Position numbers and translations under genes: made by a program | Notes under the pieces: generated by a model | Databases searched by the model: none | What the model was told of the DNA's origin: nothing | The model's input: the letters and a program-made list of their open reading frames with translations, nothing else | In this document: one piece after another, positions 37,143 through 45,959 of the stretch | How the letters are laid out: each line of letters opens with the position of its first letter | Position numbering within the stretch: position 1 is the stretch's first letter | Source of the DNA: Variovorax terrae | GTDB lineage: Bacteria; Pseudomonadota; Gammaproteobacteria; Burkholderiales; Burkholderiaceae_C | Assembly (NCBI RefSeq): GCF_022809125.1 | Contig: NZ_JALGBI010000001.1 | Coordinates: forward strand, 3,100,001-3,164,000 | Direction: 5' to 3' | DNA length: 64,000 nt

Positions 37143-37805
37143 ATGAACTCCGCTCCGCACCCTGCCGCCCGCCGCACCAAGAAACTGCCGCCGCTGCGCG
37201 TGGGCATCGGCGGCCCCGTCGGTTCGGGCAAGACCACGCTGCTCGAGATGCTGTGCAAGGCCATGCGCGACAAGTACGACCTGGTGGCCATCACCAACGA
37301 CATCTACACCAAGGAAGACCAGCGCCTGCTGACCGTGAGCGGCGCGCTGCCGGCCGAACGCATCATGGGCGTGGAAACCGGTGGCTGCCCGCACACCGCG
37401 ATCCGCGAGGACGCTTCGATCAATCTCGAGGCCATCGACCGCATGCTGGCGGATTTTCCCGATGCCGACGTGGTGTTCGTCGAAAGCGGCGGCGACAACC
37501 TTGCTGCCACCTTCAGCCCGGAGCTGAGCGACCTCACCATCTACGTGATCGACGTGGCGGCCGGCGAGAAGATTCCGCGCAAGGGCGGCCCCGGCATCAC
37601 CAAGAGCGACCTGTTCGTGATCAACAAGACCGATCTCGCGCCCTACGTCGGCGCCGACCTCTCGGTGATGGAGGCCGACACGCAGCGCATGCGGCAGTCG
37701 CCCAAAGGCATCAAGCCCTATGTGATGACCAACCTCAAGACCCGCGCCGGGCTGAGCGAGGTGGTGTCGTTCATCGAAACGCGGGGTATGCTGCAGGCCG
37801 CCTGA
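37143..37805 (+). CDS. ureG: Urease accessory GTPase UreG
   Basis: A 220-residue SIMIBI GTPase with the P-loop [11 protein letters not shown] near residue 24, the metal-binding CPH in ETGGCPHTA near 78, the segment [16 protein letters not shown] and the NKTD guanine motif near 162. It delivers nickel to apo-urease in a GTP-dependent way. It is followed after 24 nt by nikR. Confidence 0.98.
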   Translation: MNSAPHPAARRTKKLPPLRVGIGGPVGSGKTTLLEMLCKAMRDKYDLVAITNDIYTKEDQRLLTVSGALPAERIMGVETGGCPHTAIREDASINLEAIDRMLADFPDADVVFVESGGDNLAATFSPELSDLTIYVIDVAAGEKIPRKGGPGITKSDLFVINKTDLAPYVGADLSVMEADTQRMRQSPKGIKPYVMTNLKTRAGLSEVVSFIETRGMLQAA

Positions 37806-37829
37806 GCCGCCACACGAAAGACCGCCACC

Positions 37830-38312
37830 ATGCAACGCTTCACCATCTCGCTGGACGACGCGCTGGCACAGCAGTTCGACGAGCTGATCGCCGCCAAGGG
37901 CTACGAAAACCGCTCCGAGGCCGTGCGCGACCTGATCCGCACCCAACTGGGCGATGCCACGCTGGCCGCGCGGACCGCCAAGTGGGCCGTGGCCTGCGTG
38001 AGCTACGTCTATGACCACCACGAGCACACCGTGGCCGACCGCGTGATGAGCCTGCAGCATGACCACCACGACCTCGTCATCACCAGCCTGCACACCCACC
38101 TGGACCACGATCATTGCCTGGAGAACGTGGTGCTGCGCGGCCCCACGGCTGCCGTCCAGGCGCTCGCAGAGCAACTGGTGGCCCTGCGCGGCGTGCGCCA
38201 CGGCAACATCCACCTGGTGCCGCTGGGGGAAGATGCCCATGGCCACCGCCATCCGCGCTCGCACGACCCGGCCACGACGACCCGCCACACCCATCTGAAG
38301 CCGCTGAGTTGA
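37830..38312 (+). CDS. nikR: Nickel-responsive regulator NikR
   Basis: A 160-residue regulator with an N-terminal ribbon-helix-helix (MQRFTISLDDALAQQFDEL) and the C-terminal ACT-like nickel domain with YDHHEH near residue 61 and HTHLDHDHCLENV near 90, giving the His/Cys nickel ligands. A His-rich extension at the end is longer than in E. coli. Placed directly after ureG, it probably adjusts nickel uptake, including the HupE-like permease, to urease demand. A palindrome AAGCGGCGCCGCTT (38330-38343) follows. Confidence 0.94.
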   Translation: MQRFTISLDDALAQQFDELIAAKGYENRSEAVRDLIRTQLGDATLAARTAKWAVACVSYVYDHHEHTVADRVMSLQHDHHDLVITSLHTHLDHDHCLENVVLRGPTAAVQALAEQLVALRGVRHGNIHLVPLGEDAHGHRHPRSHDPATTTRHTHLKPLS

Positions 38313-38377
38313 GCAACGTGAGGCTCTGAAAGCGGCGCCGCTTCCGCCGCGCCCGTGAACCCTGCAACAATCGCAGG

Positions 38378-38725
38378 ATGAAATCCAAAGTGCAGTTTCG
38401 CCTGCGCATCTACCGGGAGGACCACATTGCCGTCGGTCCAGGCAAGATCGCGCTGCTCGAGGCCATCGCCGAAACCGGTTCGATTTCCGCCGCCGCCAAG
38501 CAGCTCGGGATGTCGTACCGGCGAGCCTGGGTACTGGTGGACGAGATGAACCGCGCGCTCAGTGCTCCGGCGGTGCAGACCGCCACCGGCGGCATGCATG
38601 GCGGCGGCACGGCCCTGACTTCCGTGGGCCAGGACCTCGTCAAGCGCTACCGCGCCATCGAAAGCACGGCACGTGTAGCCGCCGCGGCCGACATCGCCGC
38701 CCTCACCCGGCTGCTGGCGCCATGA
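38378..38725 (+). CDS. ModE-like regulator, DNA-binding domain only
   Basis: A 115-residue winged-helix protein of the ModE N-terminal/LysR-HTH type (ALLEAIAETGSISAAAKQLG near residue 28; SYRRAWVLVDEMN; GGGTALTSVG). It lacks the molbindin domains that bind molybdate in full ModE. It precedes modBAC and most likely acts on the inverted repeat at 39094. How it would sense molybdate without those domains is unclear. The family of short ModE-like regulators is known. Confidence 0.85.
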   Translation: MKSKVQFRLRIYREDHIAVGPGKIALLEAIAETGSISAAAKQLGMSYRRAWVLVDEMNRALSAPAVQTATGGMHGGGTALTSVGQDLVKRYRAIESTARVAAAADIAALTRLLAP

Positions 38726-39093
38726 TGCGCATCGCCTGCGGGCACGGCGCCGGCTGACCAGGATCAGCCCGGCCGCATGAAGCGGCCGGCTTACCGCCGC
38801 AGGACGTCGCCCGAAGCCGTCTCCTGTTCGATGCGCCACTCCTGGACTTCGGTCACACGGCGCCACTCCGTCCGGCTCGGAAACCGAGCACACCGTGGCG
38901 TCATGTTCGAGATCGCGCGTTCCATGTCTTCTGGAGCTTCTGTCGGCAAGCTGTGGGCCCTCACGCTATGTTCAACAATATACAAAGAGCATCCAGCGCC
39001 ATGAGCGTCCCTGAAAGCACACGCGCCTCCCTCAAGGACCGCTCTTCGGATTCCGGATGAGCTCCATTCGAGCCGGCAGATGCTATGCAACAA
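38726..39093. other. 368-bp gap before mod operon; possible gene remnant
   Basis: No convincing gene is seen. On the minus strand a 44-residue reading frame (38791-38925, MERAISNMTPRCARFPS...) is weakly preceded by AGAAG and could be a small protein or the 3' relic of a lost gene. I do not recognise it. The last 35 bp before the operator become AT-rich, as expected for a promoter. Confidence 0.25.
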
Positions 39094-39123
39094 TATCGTA
39101 ATATCCAATAAGACATTACGATA
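39094..39123 (+). promoter_or_regulatory. ModE-like operator and promoter of modBAC
   Basis: Perfect 9-bp arms TATCGTAAT and ATTACGATA are separated by 12 bp and end 5 bp before modB. They resemble the E. coli ModE site, which has ATCG...CGAT outer halves. A possible -10, TAATAT (39099-39104), lies within it, so binding would block transcription. Confidence 0.65.
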
Positions 39124-39128
39124 CCGAC

Positions 39129-39791
39129 ATGGCTTCGATGGACTGGTTCCCGCTGATTCTTTCGCTGAAAGTCGCGGCCGTCGCCACCGTGCTGGCCCTG
39201 ATTGCGGGGGTGACGCTCGGCTGGGTGTTCGCGCGCACACGGTTTCCCGGCAGCAGCGTGCTGGAATCGGTCTTCATGCTGCCGCTGGTCCTGCCGCCCA
39301 CCGTGCTGGGCTACGGCATCCTGGTCGCGGCCGGACGCCGCAGCCCCCTGGGCGCCTGGCTGCGCGAGCACCTGAACTACACCATCATCTTCAGCTGGCA
39401 TGGCGCGGTGGTCGCTTCGGCGGTCGTGGCCCTGCCCCTGGTGCTGAAATCGGCCAGCGCGGCCTTCGCGGGGGTTGACCGTTCGTTGGAAGCGGCGGCC
39501 AGCACCCTGCGCCAATCGCCGCTGTCCGTGTTCCTGCGCGTGACCCTGCCGCTGGCCTGGCCCGGCATTCTGGCCGGCACGCTGCTGGCCTATGCGCGCG
39601 CCATGGGAGAGTTCGGCGCCTCGCTGATGGTGGCCGGCTCCATCCCGGGACAGACGCAGACCCTGTCCATGGCCATCTACGACGCCGTCCAGGCCGGGCA
39701 GGACGACCGGGCATTGCTGCTGGTCGTGGTGACCTCTGTCCTGTCCATCATCGTGCTGGTTCTGTCGAACCGGTTTTTCTCACTTCGCTGA
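39129..39791 (+). CDS. modB: Molybdate ABC transporter permease
   Basis: A 220-residue membrane protein with five to six helices, starting MDWFPLILSLKVA as ModB does, with the ATPase-docking loop EAASTLRQSPLSVFLRVTLP near residue 120 and the ModB-typical RAMGEFGASLMVAG. The gene order modB-modA-modC differs from the common modA-modB-modC. It begins just after the operator. Confidence 0.95.
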   Translation: MASMDWFPLILSLKVAAVATVLALIAGVTLGWVFARTRFPGSSVLESVFMLPLVLPPTVLGYGILVAAGRRSPLGAWLREHLNYTIIFSWHGAVVASAVVALPLVLKSASAAFAGVDRSLEAAASTLRQSPLSVFLRVTLPLAWPGILAGTLLAYARAMGEFGASLMVAGSIPGQTQTLSMAIYDAVQAGQDDRALLLVVVTSVLSIIVLVLSNRFFSLR

Positions 39792-39808
39792 ACCCAAGGA
39801 GCCCCGCA

Positions 39809-40558
39809 ATGCGTCGATCCCGCCTTTTGTCCCTCGTTCTCGCGCTGGCCCTGCCATGGGCCGCCATGGCGCAGCAGATCACCGTGTCTGCCGCCGCCAG
39901 CCTGACGGACGCGTTCAAGGAACTGGCGCCGAAGTTCGAGGCCAGCAAGCCCGGCACCACGGTTCGCTTCAATTTCGCCGCCTCGGGCGTGCTGCTGCAG
40001 CAGATCAGCCAGGGAGCTCCGGTCGATGTGTTCGCCAGCGCCGATCAGGAAACCATGAATCGCGGGGTCGACCAGAAGCTGATCGATGTCGAGACGCGCA
40101 AGGATTTCGCCACCAACAGCCTGGTTTTGATCGAGCCCGCCAAGGACGGCCCGGGCCTGAAGGCGCTGGCAGACCTGAACGGCCCCGCCGTCCGGAAGAT
40201 CGCGATCGGCAAGACGGCCACCGTGCCCGTCGGCCGCTACACCAAGCAGGTGCTCGACAGCGCCAACCTGTGGGCCGCGCTGGAGCCGAAGTTCGTGCAG
40301 GCCGACAGCGTGCGCCAGGTGCTCGACTACGTCAGCCGGGGCGAAGCCGAAGCCGGCTTCGTCTACCGCACCGATGCCGCCATCATGAGCGACAAGGTGA
40401 AGGTGGTGCTGGCGCCGTCCGGCCATACCCCGGTGTCCTACCCGGTGGCGGTGGTGAACGACAGCCGGCAGAAGGCGCTGGCCCGGGATTTCGTTGCCTT
40501 CCTCTCCACCGATGCAGCGCAGCAGGTCCTGACGCGCTATGGCTTCGGCAAGCCATGA
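39809..40558 (+). CDS. modA: Molybdate-binding periplasmic protein
   Basis: A 249-residue receptor with a signal peptide (ending AMAQQ) and the ModA pattern ITVSAAASLTDAFKELAP, then FNFAASGVLLQQI and PVDVFASADQETM. It overlaps modC by 4 nt (ATGA). Binding residues (Ser, Thr/Ser in ASGVL, and Tyr near 170) are in expected areas. Confidence 0.96.
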   Translation: MRRSRLLSLVLALALPWAAMAQQITVSAAASLTDAFKELAPKFEASKPGTTVRFNFAASGVLLQQISQGAPVDVFASADQETMNRGVDQKLIDVETRKDFATNSLVLIEPAKDGPGLKALADLNGPAVRKIAIGKTATVPVGRYTKQVLDSANLWAALEPKFVQADSVRQVLDYVSRGEAEAGFVYRTDAAIMSDKVKVVLAPSGHTPVSYPVAVVNDSRQKALARDFVAFLSTDAAQQVLTRYGFGKP

Positions 40559-41352
40559 TCGATGTCGATGTGCGGCTCAGCGTCGCGGATCGCAACCGGC
40601 GTTTCGACCTCGCCGTGCGATTCGCCACGGATGCTCCGTTTGCCGCACTCTATGGTCCCTCGGGCTCGGGCAAGACACTGACGCTGCAGGCCATCGCCGG
40701 GCTGCAGCGTCCCGACGAGGGGCATATCCGGCTTGACGGACGCACGCTGTACGACTCCGCCGCCGGCATCCATGTGCCGCCGCCGCAGCGGCGCATCGGC
40801 TACCTGTTCCAGAGCTACGCGCTGTTCCCTCACCTGTCGGTGCGCGAGAACATCTCATTCGGGCTGACGTCCTGGCACAGGCGGCGGCCATCGGCCCCGG
40901 AACGCGACCATGTCCAGGCGCTGCTCGACAGCTTCGGCCTCGCCAGCATGGCCGACAGCCGCCCCCACACGCTTTCGGGGGGCCAGCAGCAGCGCGTCGC
41001 GCTGGCCCGCGCCCTGGCATGCCAGCCGCAGGTGCTGCTGCTGGATGAGCCCTTTGCCTCCCTCAACCCGATGCTGCGCCAGGCCTTGCGCCAGGATCTG
41101 GCCCGGGTGCGCAGCACATGGGGCATCCCGGCCTTGATGATCACCCACGACGTCGATGACGTGCTGGAACTGGCCGACGTGGCCTTCGTGTACCGGCAGG
41201 GACAGGTTGTGCAGGAAATCAACCTGCATGACGCCTCGAGCCGCGACTATGCGCGCCAGGAATGGGCCAGCCCGCCACCGCGCGAGCAGTCGCCGCTCAG
41301 GCAGAAACTGCATCGGATGCTGCTGGGAGCCGGCGGCGCGCGGGAGGCCTGA
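40555..41352 (+). CDS. modC: Molybdate ABC transporter ATP-binding protein
   Basis: A 265-residue ATPase with Walker A YGPSGSGKTLTL near residue 33, Q-loop FQSYALFPHL, signature LSGGQQQRVALARAL, Walker B LLLDEPFASLN and switch ITHD. It ends near residue 265 without a C-terminal molbindin domain, so it is shorter than E. coli ModC (about 350). This parallels the molbindin-less ModE-like regulator upstream. Confidence 0.93.
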   Translation: MIDVDVRLSVADRNRRFDLAVRFATDAPFAALYGPSGSGKTLTLQAIAGLQRPDEGHIRLDGRTLYDSAAGIHVPPPQRRIGYLFQSYALFPHLSVRENISFGLTSWHRRRPSAPERDHVQALLDSFGLASMADSRPHTLSGGQQQRVALARALACQPQVLLLDEPFASLNPMLRQALRQDLARVRSTWGIPALMITHDVDDVLELADVAFVYRQGQVVQEINLHDASSRDYARQEWASPPPREQSPLRQKLHRMLLGAGGAREA

Positions 41353-41646
41353 GGGCCGGGCCTTGCGCGGCCAGCAGCTTGCCATCGTCACACTTGATGG
41401 GCGAGCAGTTCATCCACCGGGATCGCCTGCGTCAGTCGGCAAACACCCCTGCCAGCCCCGTGGACCGGCCTGATCCGCCAGGGTGACTTTACACTCCCCC
41501 CAAATCTACAAAAAACTCAAAACCTCGGGAATTTGAATGCCGCAGCGACGGATTCCCCAGCCTGCTTCGTTCAAGCCAGGTAGGAACAGGCATGGGGCTT
41601 GGCCGGTCGCTCCCGAAAGAACATCTCATGCATGTCATGGTGACCA
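41353..41646. other. 294-bp gap with possible ECF-type promoter
   Basis: No gene is seen. GGAAC at 41583-41587 and GGTC at 41605-41608 resemble an ECF sigma promoter and lie about 40 bp before the sigma factor gene. The spacing is a little long, so autoregulation is only a suggestion. An AT-rich stretch around 41,500-41,520 has no clear -10/-35 pair. Confidence 0.3.
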
Positions 41647-42192
41647 TTGATCGACAGTGATCCCGATGCGGAACTGCTGGCGCGCGTGGGCCGAAGCGAG
41701 CCGCAAGCCGTGCAGGAAATGGTTGCGCGCAAGCTGCCGCGCATGCTGTCGCTCGCCATGCGCCTGCTGGGGCGGCGGAGCGAGGCGGAAGAGGTGGCGC
41801 AGGAGGCTTTCGTGCGTATCTGGAAGCATGCCGCACAGTGGCAATCCGGGCAGGCCCGGTTCGACACCTGGCTGCATCGTGTGGTGCTCAACCTCTGCTA
41901 CGACCGCCTGCGCGGGCGGCGCGATGAAGAGCCCTATGAAGACGAACTGCACGAAGCGGCCGATCCGGCGGCCGCGCCGGACGAAGCACTCCAGGCCGTG
42001 CAGCGCAGCGCGCGCATGGCCGCCGCGCTGGCTGCCTTGCCTGCACGCCAGCGCGAGGCGCTGGTGCTGCAGTACTACCAGGAGCTGTCCAACGCCGAGG
42101 CAGCGGGGCTGATGGGCATCAGCGTCGAAGCGCTGGAGAGCTTGCTGTCGCGCGCGCGCCGCGCCCTGCGTGCGCAGCTCATGAGTGATTGA
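41647..42192 (+). CDS. ECF-family RNA polymerase sigma factor
   Basis: A 181-residue sigma factor with region 2 (LSLAMRLLGRRSEAEEVAQE, then AFVRIWKHA, near residues 34-63) and region 4 (LPARQREALVLQYYQELSNA near 133, then a helix-turn-helix with SVEALESLLSRARRAL). The start is the TTG at 41647, since a stop codon lies just upstream in frame and GGTGA precedes it. It heads a run with a membrane protein and a periplasmic sensor protein that are likely to control its release. Confidence 0.92.
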   Translation: MIDSDPDAELLARVGRSEPQAVQEMVARKLPRMLSLAMRLLGRRSEAEEVAQEAFVRIWKHAAQWQSGQARFDTWLHRVVLNLCYDRLRGRRDEEPYEDELHEAADPAAAPDEALQAVQRSARMAAALAALPARQREALVLQYYQELSNAEAAGLMGISVEALESLLSRARRALRAQLMSD

Positions 42193-42203
42193 AAGGAGAG
42201 GTC

Positions 42204-42647
42204 ATGACACCCGAACAATTCAATGCGCTGCTGGATGCCTATGGCACCGACTTTCGGCGTTGGCCCGAGGCCGAACGTGCCCCCGCGCGCGCCTTCGCGC
42301 TGCAGGACCGGCCCGAATGGCGCGAGCCACTGGCCGAAGCCGCGCTGCTCGACGACTGGCTCGACCAGTACACGGTGGCCGCGCCGGATGAGCAGCTCAT
42401 GCGGCGTGTCGTGGCCTCCGCCACGGCGGCGGCAAGGCCTGGCCTGGCTGCGCCGAAAAAACCGTGGCGACAGTTGCGCTGGTGGTGGCCCGGCGCCGGG
42501 CTGGCAGGCATCGGGCTGGCGGGCACGCTGGCAGGGGTGTTTGCGGTGTCGATCGCCCTGCGCAGCGCTGCGCCCCCCACGCCGCTGGATTTACCGGAGC
42601 GCAGCACGGCTTTCAGCCAGATGTCCCCGGACTGGAGTGGCGAATGA
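42204..42647 (+). CDS. Putative anti-sigma membrane protein
   Basis: A 147-residue protein with a soluble N-terminal part (MTPEQFNALLDAYGTDFRRW), one membrane helix (about 95-120) and a short periplasmic tail. It lies 11 nt after the sigma factor gene with AAAGGAGAGG before its ATG. Position and topology fit an anti-sigma factor that holds the ECF sigma at the membrane; no zinc-binding anti-sigma motif is visible. Confidence 0.65.
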   Translation: MTPEQFNALLDAYGTDFRRWPEAERAPARAFALQDRPEWREPLAEAALLDDWLDQYTVAAPDEQLMRRVVASATAAARPGLAAPKKPWRQLRWWWPGAGLAGIGLAGTLAGVFAVSIALRSAAPPTPLDLPERSTAFSQMSPDWSGE

Positions 42648-43129
42648 ACGAGCCTGCCCTCAAGCGCGGACTGGTGGTTTCACTGGTGGTCAATCTCTTT
42701 CTGGTGTGCAGCATCGCGGGCGGAGCCTGGCGCTGGTGGGCGTCTGAACGGGCGGCGACGGCCGCCGCCATGGCGGCGCAGCCGCGCGGGCTGCGTTTTG
42801 CGGCGGACGAATTGAGCGCCGATCAGCGCCGGGCGTTTCGCGTCGGCCTGCGCGATGCGCGACGCGATGCGGCCCCGTCCCTGCAGGCTGCTCGCGACGG
42901 GCGGCAAGAGGTTCTTCGCCTGCTGGGGGCGCCAGAGCTCGATCGCGCCGCCGTGGCGGATGCCCTGGCGCGCACCCGCGAGGCCGACAAGGCCTTGCGT
43001 GCGCGCGTGGAAACCAGTGTGGTCGATTTTGCGGCGACCTTGTCGCCCGAAGATCGGCAAAAACTGGTCAGCGGCCTGACGCGGCGCAGCACGCTGGGCC
43101 TGCTGCCTCCCGCGCAGCCCAAACCCTAG
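42644..43129 (+). CDS. Periplasmic metal/stress sensor-like protein (CnrX/ZraP type)
   Basis: A 161-residue protein with an N-terminal membrane anchor (LVVSLVVNLFLVCSIAGGAW) and a helical periplasmic domain with AADELSADQRRAFRVGL and a second LSPEDRQKLVSGLTRR block, resembling heavy-metal sensor proteins of the CnrX group. It overlaps the previous gene by 4 nt. With the preceding genes it forms a sigma/anti-sigma/sensor trio. Confidence 0.75.
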   Translation: MNEPALKRGLVVSLVVNLFLVCSIAGGAWRWWASERAATAAAMAAQPRGLRFAADELSADQRRAFRVGLRDARRDAAPSLQAARDGRQEVLRLLGAPELDRAAVADALARTREADKALRARVETSVVDFAATLSPEDRQKLVSGLTRRSTLGLLPPAQPKP

Positions 43130-43237
43130 AAACAGGTTTGCAGCGGATTTCTGGCAAACGAGCGACGGATTCGGAGCCGGCCGGCGTTTAACGCAGCGAA
43201 CCTGTGCCGCAGGCACGGTGCCTTGACAGGACGCGCT

Positions 43238-44629
43238 ATGACCGCCTCATCCGCCACGAAGACCGCCGCTGTCGCACTCAACCGATTCGGGCTCGGGGTG
43301 CGCGCCGATGAATCGCTGCCCACCGACCCCAAGGGCTGGCTGCTCGCGCAGTTCGACCGCTATGCACCGCTGCCGCCCGCCTGGGCCGGGCAGCCGGACA
43401 GTGCCTCGCGGGTGACCGAATATGTGGACTACCAGCGCGCGCTGCGCCAGGCCGACGCGACCAACGAACTGGCGATGCGGCAGAAGCTGAGGAACCAGAC
43501 GCAGGCCCGCTACCGCTCGGCGGTGAATGCCCGGGTCGCGAGCGCCCTGGCCACCCCTGCGCCCTTCGCCGAGCGACTGGTGCACTTCTGGGCCAATCAT
43601 TTCGCGGTTTCCATTGACAAGGCACCGATCGCGGCGCTGGCCGGGACGTTCGAGCTCGAAGCCATCCGCCCCCACATCTTCGGGCGCTTCGAGGACATGC
43701 TCGCGGCGGTCGAACACCATCCGGCCATGCTGTTCTATCTCGACCAGGCGCGATCGATCGGCCCCGACAGCATGGTGGCCCAGCGCGCCGCGCGCCTCAA
43801 CCCCGAGCGCCAGCGCGGCCTCAATGAGAACCTCGCACGCGAGATCCTGGAGCTGCACACCCTGGGCGTGCGCAGTGGCTACAGCCAGGGCGACGTCACC
43901 GAATTCGCGCGGGCGCTCACCGGCTGGAGCATCGGCGGCCTGCCCGGGCTGCCTCCCGGGGGGGCGCCGGGCACGTTCGCGTTTCAACCCATGCTGCACG
44001 AACCCGGGCCACGCACCGTGCTGGGGCAACGCTACGAACAACGGGGCGAAGCCCAGGCGCGGGCCATCCTGCGCGATCTTGCCGCCTCGCCTGCGACCGC
44101 GCAGCACATCGCCGACAAGCTGGCGCGCCATTTCGTGGGCGATGCGCCGCCCCCGGCCCTGGTGGAGCGTCTTGCCAGCACCTTCCTGCAGAGCCGGGGC
44201 GACCTGCCCAGTGTCTATCGGGCCTTGATCGGCGCGCCCGAGGCCTGGAGCCTGGCCCAGACCAAGTTCAAAACACCCTGGGAATGGACCCTGTCTTCGC
44301 TGCGCGGCCTGGGCTGGCGGGATCTGGGCGATCAGCAGCTCGCCCCCGTCCTGGTGCAGCTCGGCCAGCCCGTGTGGCGACCCGGTTCACCGGCAGGCTA
44401 CGACGACATCACCGAGAGCTGGGCGGCGCCCGACATGCTGATGCGCCGGGTCGAGCTGGCGCAGCGCTTTGCGGCCCAGGCCGCAAGCACCGTCGATGCG
44501 CGCCTGCTCGGCCCGCAACTGCTGCCGGCCGGACTGAGCCCGGCCACGGCAAGCGCCCTCGCGCGCGCCGAAAGCCCCGCCACCGCGCTGGCCCTGCTGC
44601 TCGCCTCGCCCGAATTCCTGAGGAGATAG
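43238..44629 (+). CDS. DUF1800 family protein
   Basis: A 463-residue protein of the DUF1800 family with ALNRFGLGVRADE near the start, HFWANHFAVSIDK near residue 125 and NENLAREILELHTLGV near residue 200. The function is unknown; members are nearly always beside a DUF1501 gene, as here. The ATG at 43238 is preceded by CAGGA. The 108-bp gap to the sensor gene shows nothing notable. Confidence 0.92.
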   Translation: MTASSATKTAAVALNRFGLGVRADESLPTDPKGWLLAQFDRYAPLPPAWAGQPDSASRVTEYVDYQRALRQADATNELAMRQKLRNQTQARYRSAVNARVASALATPAPFAERLVHFWANHFAVSIDKAPIAALAGTFELEAIRPHIFGRFEDMLAAVEHHPAMLFYLDQARSIGPDSMVAQRAARLNPERQRGLNENLAREILELHTLGVRSGYSQGDVTEFARALTGWSIGGLPGLPPGGAPGTFAFQPMLHEPGPRTVLGQRYEQRGEAQARAILRDLAASPATAQHIADKLARHFVGDAPPPALVERLASTFLQSRGDLPSVYRALIGAPEAWSLAQTKFKTPWEWTLSSLRGLGWRDLGDQQLAPVLVQLGQPVWRPGSPAGYDDITESWAAPDMLMRRVELAQRFAAQAASTVDARLLGPQLLPAGLSPATASALARAESPATALALLLASPEFLRR

Positions 44630-44632
44630 ACC

Positions 44633-45793
44633 ATGCCCTCGCGTTCACATTCCCGCCGCCATTTCCTTCAATTCGCCGCCGTTGGTGCCGGCGGATTCCT
44701 GGTGGCGCCGCACCTGGTGCTGGCCCAGGCCGCGACCGACCGCCGCTTCGTGTTCGTGATCCAGCGCGGTGCGGCCGACGGCCTCGACACCGTCATCCCC
44801 TACGCCGATCCCGGATATGCACGCCTGCGCGGCGCGCTCGCACTCGACACGGCGGCCGCGACGCGGCTCGATGGCCTGTTTGCCCTGCACCCGGCACTGG
44901 TCGAAACTGCCAGGCTCTATGCTGCAAAGGAGGCGCTGTTCGTCCACGCCGTGGCCTCGCCCTACCGCGATCGCTCGCATTTCGATGGCCAGAATGTGCT
45001 CGAGTCGGGTGGTTCCGCACCTTATGAAGCGAAGGATGGCTGGCTGAACCGGCTGGTCGCGCTGCTGCCCAAGGCCACGGGCGAAGCGATCGCGATCAGC
45101 CCCACCGTGCCGCTCGCGCTGCGCGGCGGGGCCGAGGTCGGCTCCTACGCACCTTCGGCGCTCAAGGAGGCACCGGACGACGACCTGCTGCAGCGCGTGC
45201 AGCAGCTGTACGCGCAGGATGCCCAGCTCCACGCCCTGTGGTCTGCCGCGATGGAGGCGCGCGGCATGGCCGGCCCGGCGGTGCGGCAGAACCCGGCCGA
45301 ACTTGGGCAGCTTGCCGCACGGTTTCTTGCGCAGCCGGCCGGCCCGCGCATCGCGATGCTTGAAACCAGTGGCTGGGACACCCACAGCGCCCAGGCGCCT
45401 CGTATGGCGAATCAGTTCAAGGCGCTGGACGCCATGATCGCGGCGCTGCGGGAGGGCCTGGGCGCCACGTGGGCAAACACCACTGTGCTGGTTGCCACCG
45501 AGTTCGGGCGCACCGCCGCGGCCAACGGTACCGGCGGCACCGACCACGGAACGGCGTCGGTGGCCATGCTGCTGGGTGGCGCCGTCCAGGGTGGCCGGGT
45601 GATTGGTGACTGGCCTGGCCTGGCGCCTGGCGCACTCTACCAAGGACGCGACCTGCAGCCCACCACGGGACTGGATTCGCTGATCGCCTCGGCGGCAGGT
45701 GAGTGCTTCGGCATCGAGCCGGAGCGAGTCGCGAGAACGGTGTTTCCGCGGGTTGCCGGGGTGAAGACCCTGCCTCGCCTGCTGCGAGCTTGA
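44633..45793 (+). CDS. DUF1501 family protein, Tat-exported
   Basis: A 386-residue protein of the DUF1501 (sulfatase-like) family with a twin-arginine signal (SRRHFLQFAAVGAGG). It contains FVIQRGAADGLDTV near residue 42 and ATEFGRTAAANGTGGTDHGT near residue 290, the family's metal-site region. It is 3 nt after the DUF1800 gene with AGGAG before the ATG. The function of the pair is unknown. Confidence 0.93.
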   Translation: MPSRSHSRRHFLQFAAVGAGGFLVAPHLVLAQAATDRRFVFVIQRGAADGLDTVIPYADPGYARLRGALALDTAAATRLDGLFALHPALVETARLYAAKEALFVHAVASPYRDRSHFDGQNVLESGGSAPYEAKDGWLNRLVALLPKATGEAIAISPTVPLALRGGAEVGSYAPSALKEAPDDDLLQRVQQLYAQDAQLHALWSAAMEARGMAGPAVRQNPAELGQLAARFLAQPAGPRIAMLETSGWDTHSAQAPRMANQFKALDAMIAALREGLGATWANTTVLVATEFGRTAAANGTGGTDHGTASVAMLLGGAVQGGRVIGDWPGLAPGALYQGRDLQPTTGLDSLIASAAGECFGIEPERVARTVFPRVAGVKTLPRLLRA

Positions 45794-45959
45794 GCCGAGG
45801 CCCTCACCTTACGAGGAAAGTTTTTTATTTGCCTGGCTGGACGCGGGACGCTCACCGGTGAGCGAAGCGATCCAGTCCACCAGCGGGGAGCGCAGTGAAG
45901 CCGTCGGGAGGGATGGCCGGCTCGCCGATTCGTCAAGAACAAGAGTCAACGAGGACATC

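Noticed and set aside
38330..38343. Terminator after nikR at the palindrome AAGCGGCGCCGCTT
   Set aside because: The palindrome has no loop to speak of and no T-run, so termination is not supported.
41461..41495. Sigma70 promoter TGGACC/TACACT before the ECF gene
   Set aside because: The spacing is about 23 bp, too long for sigma70.
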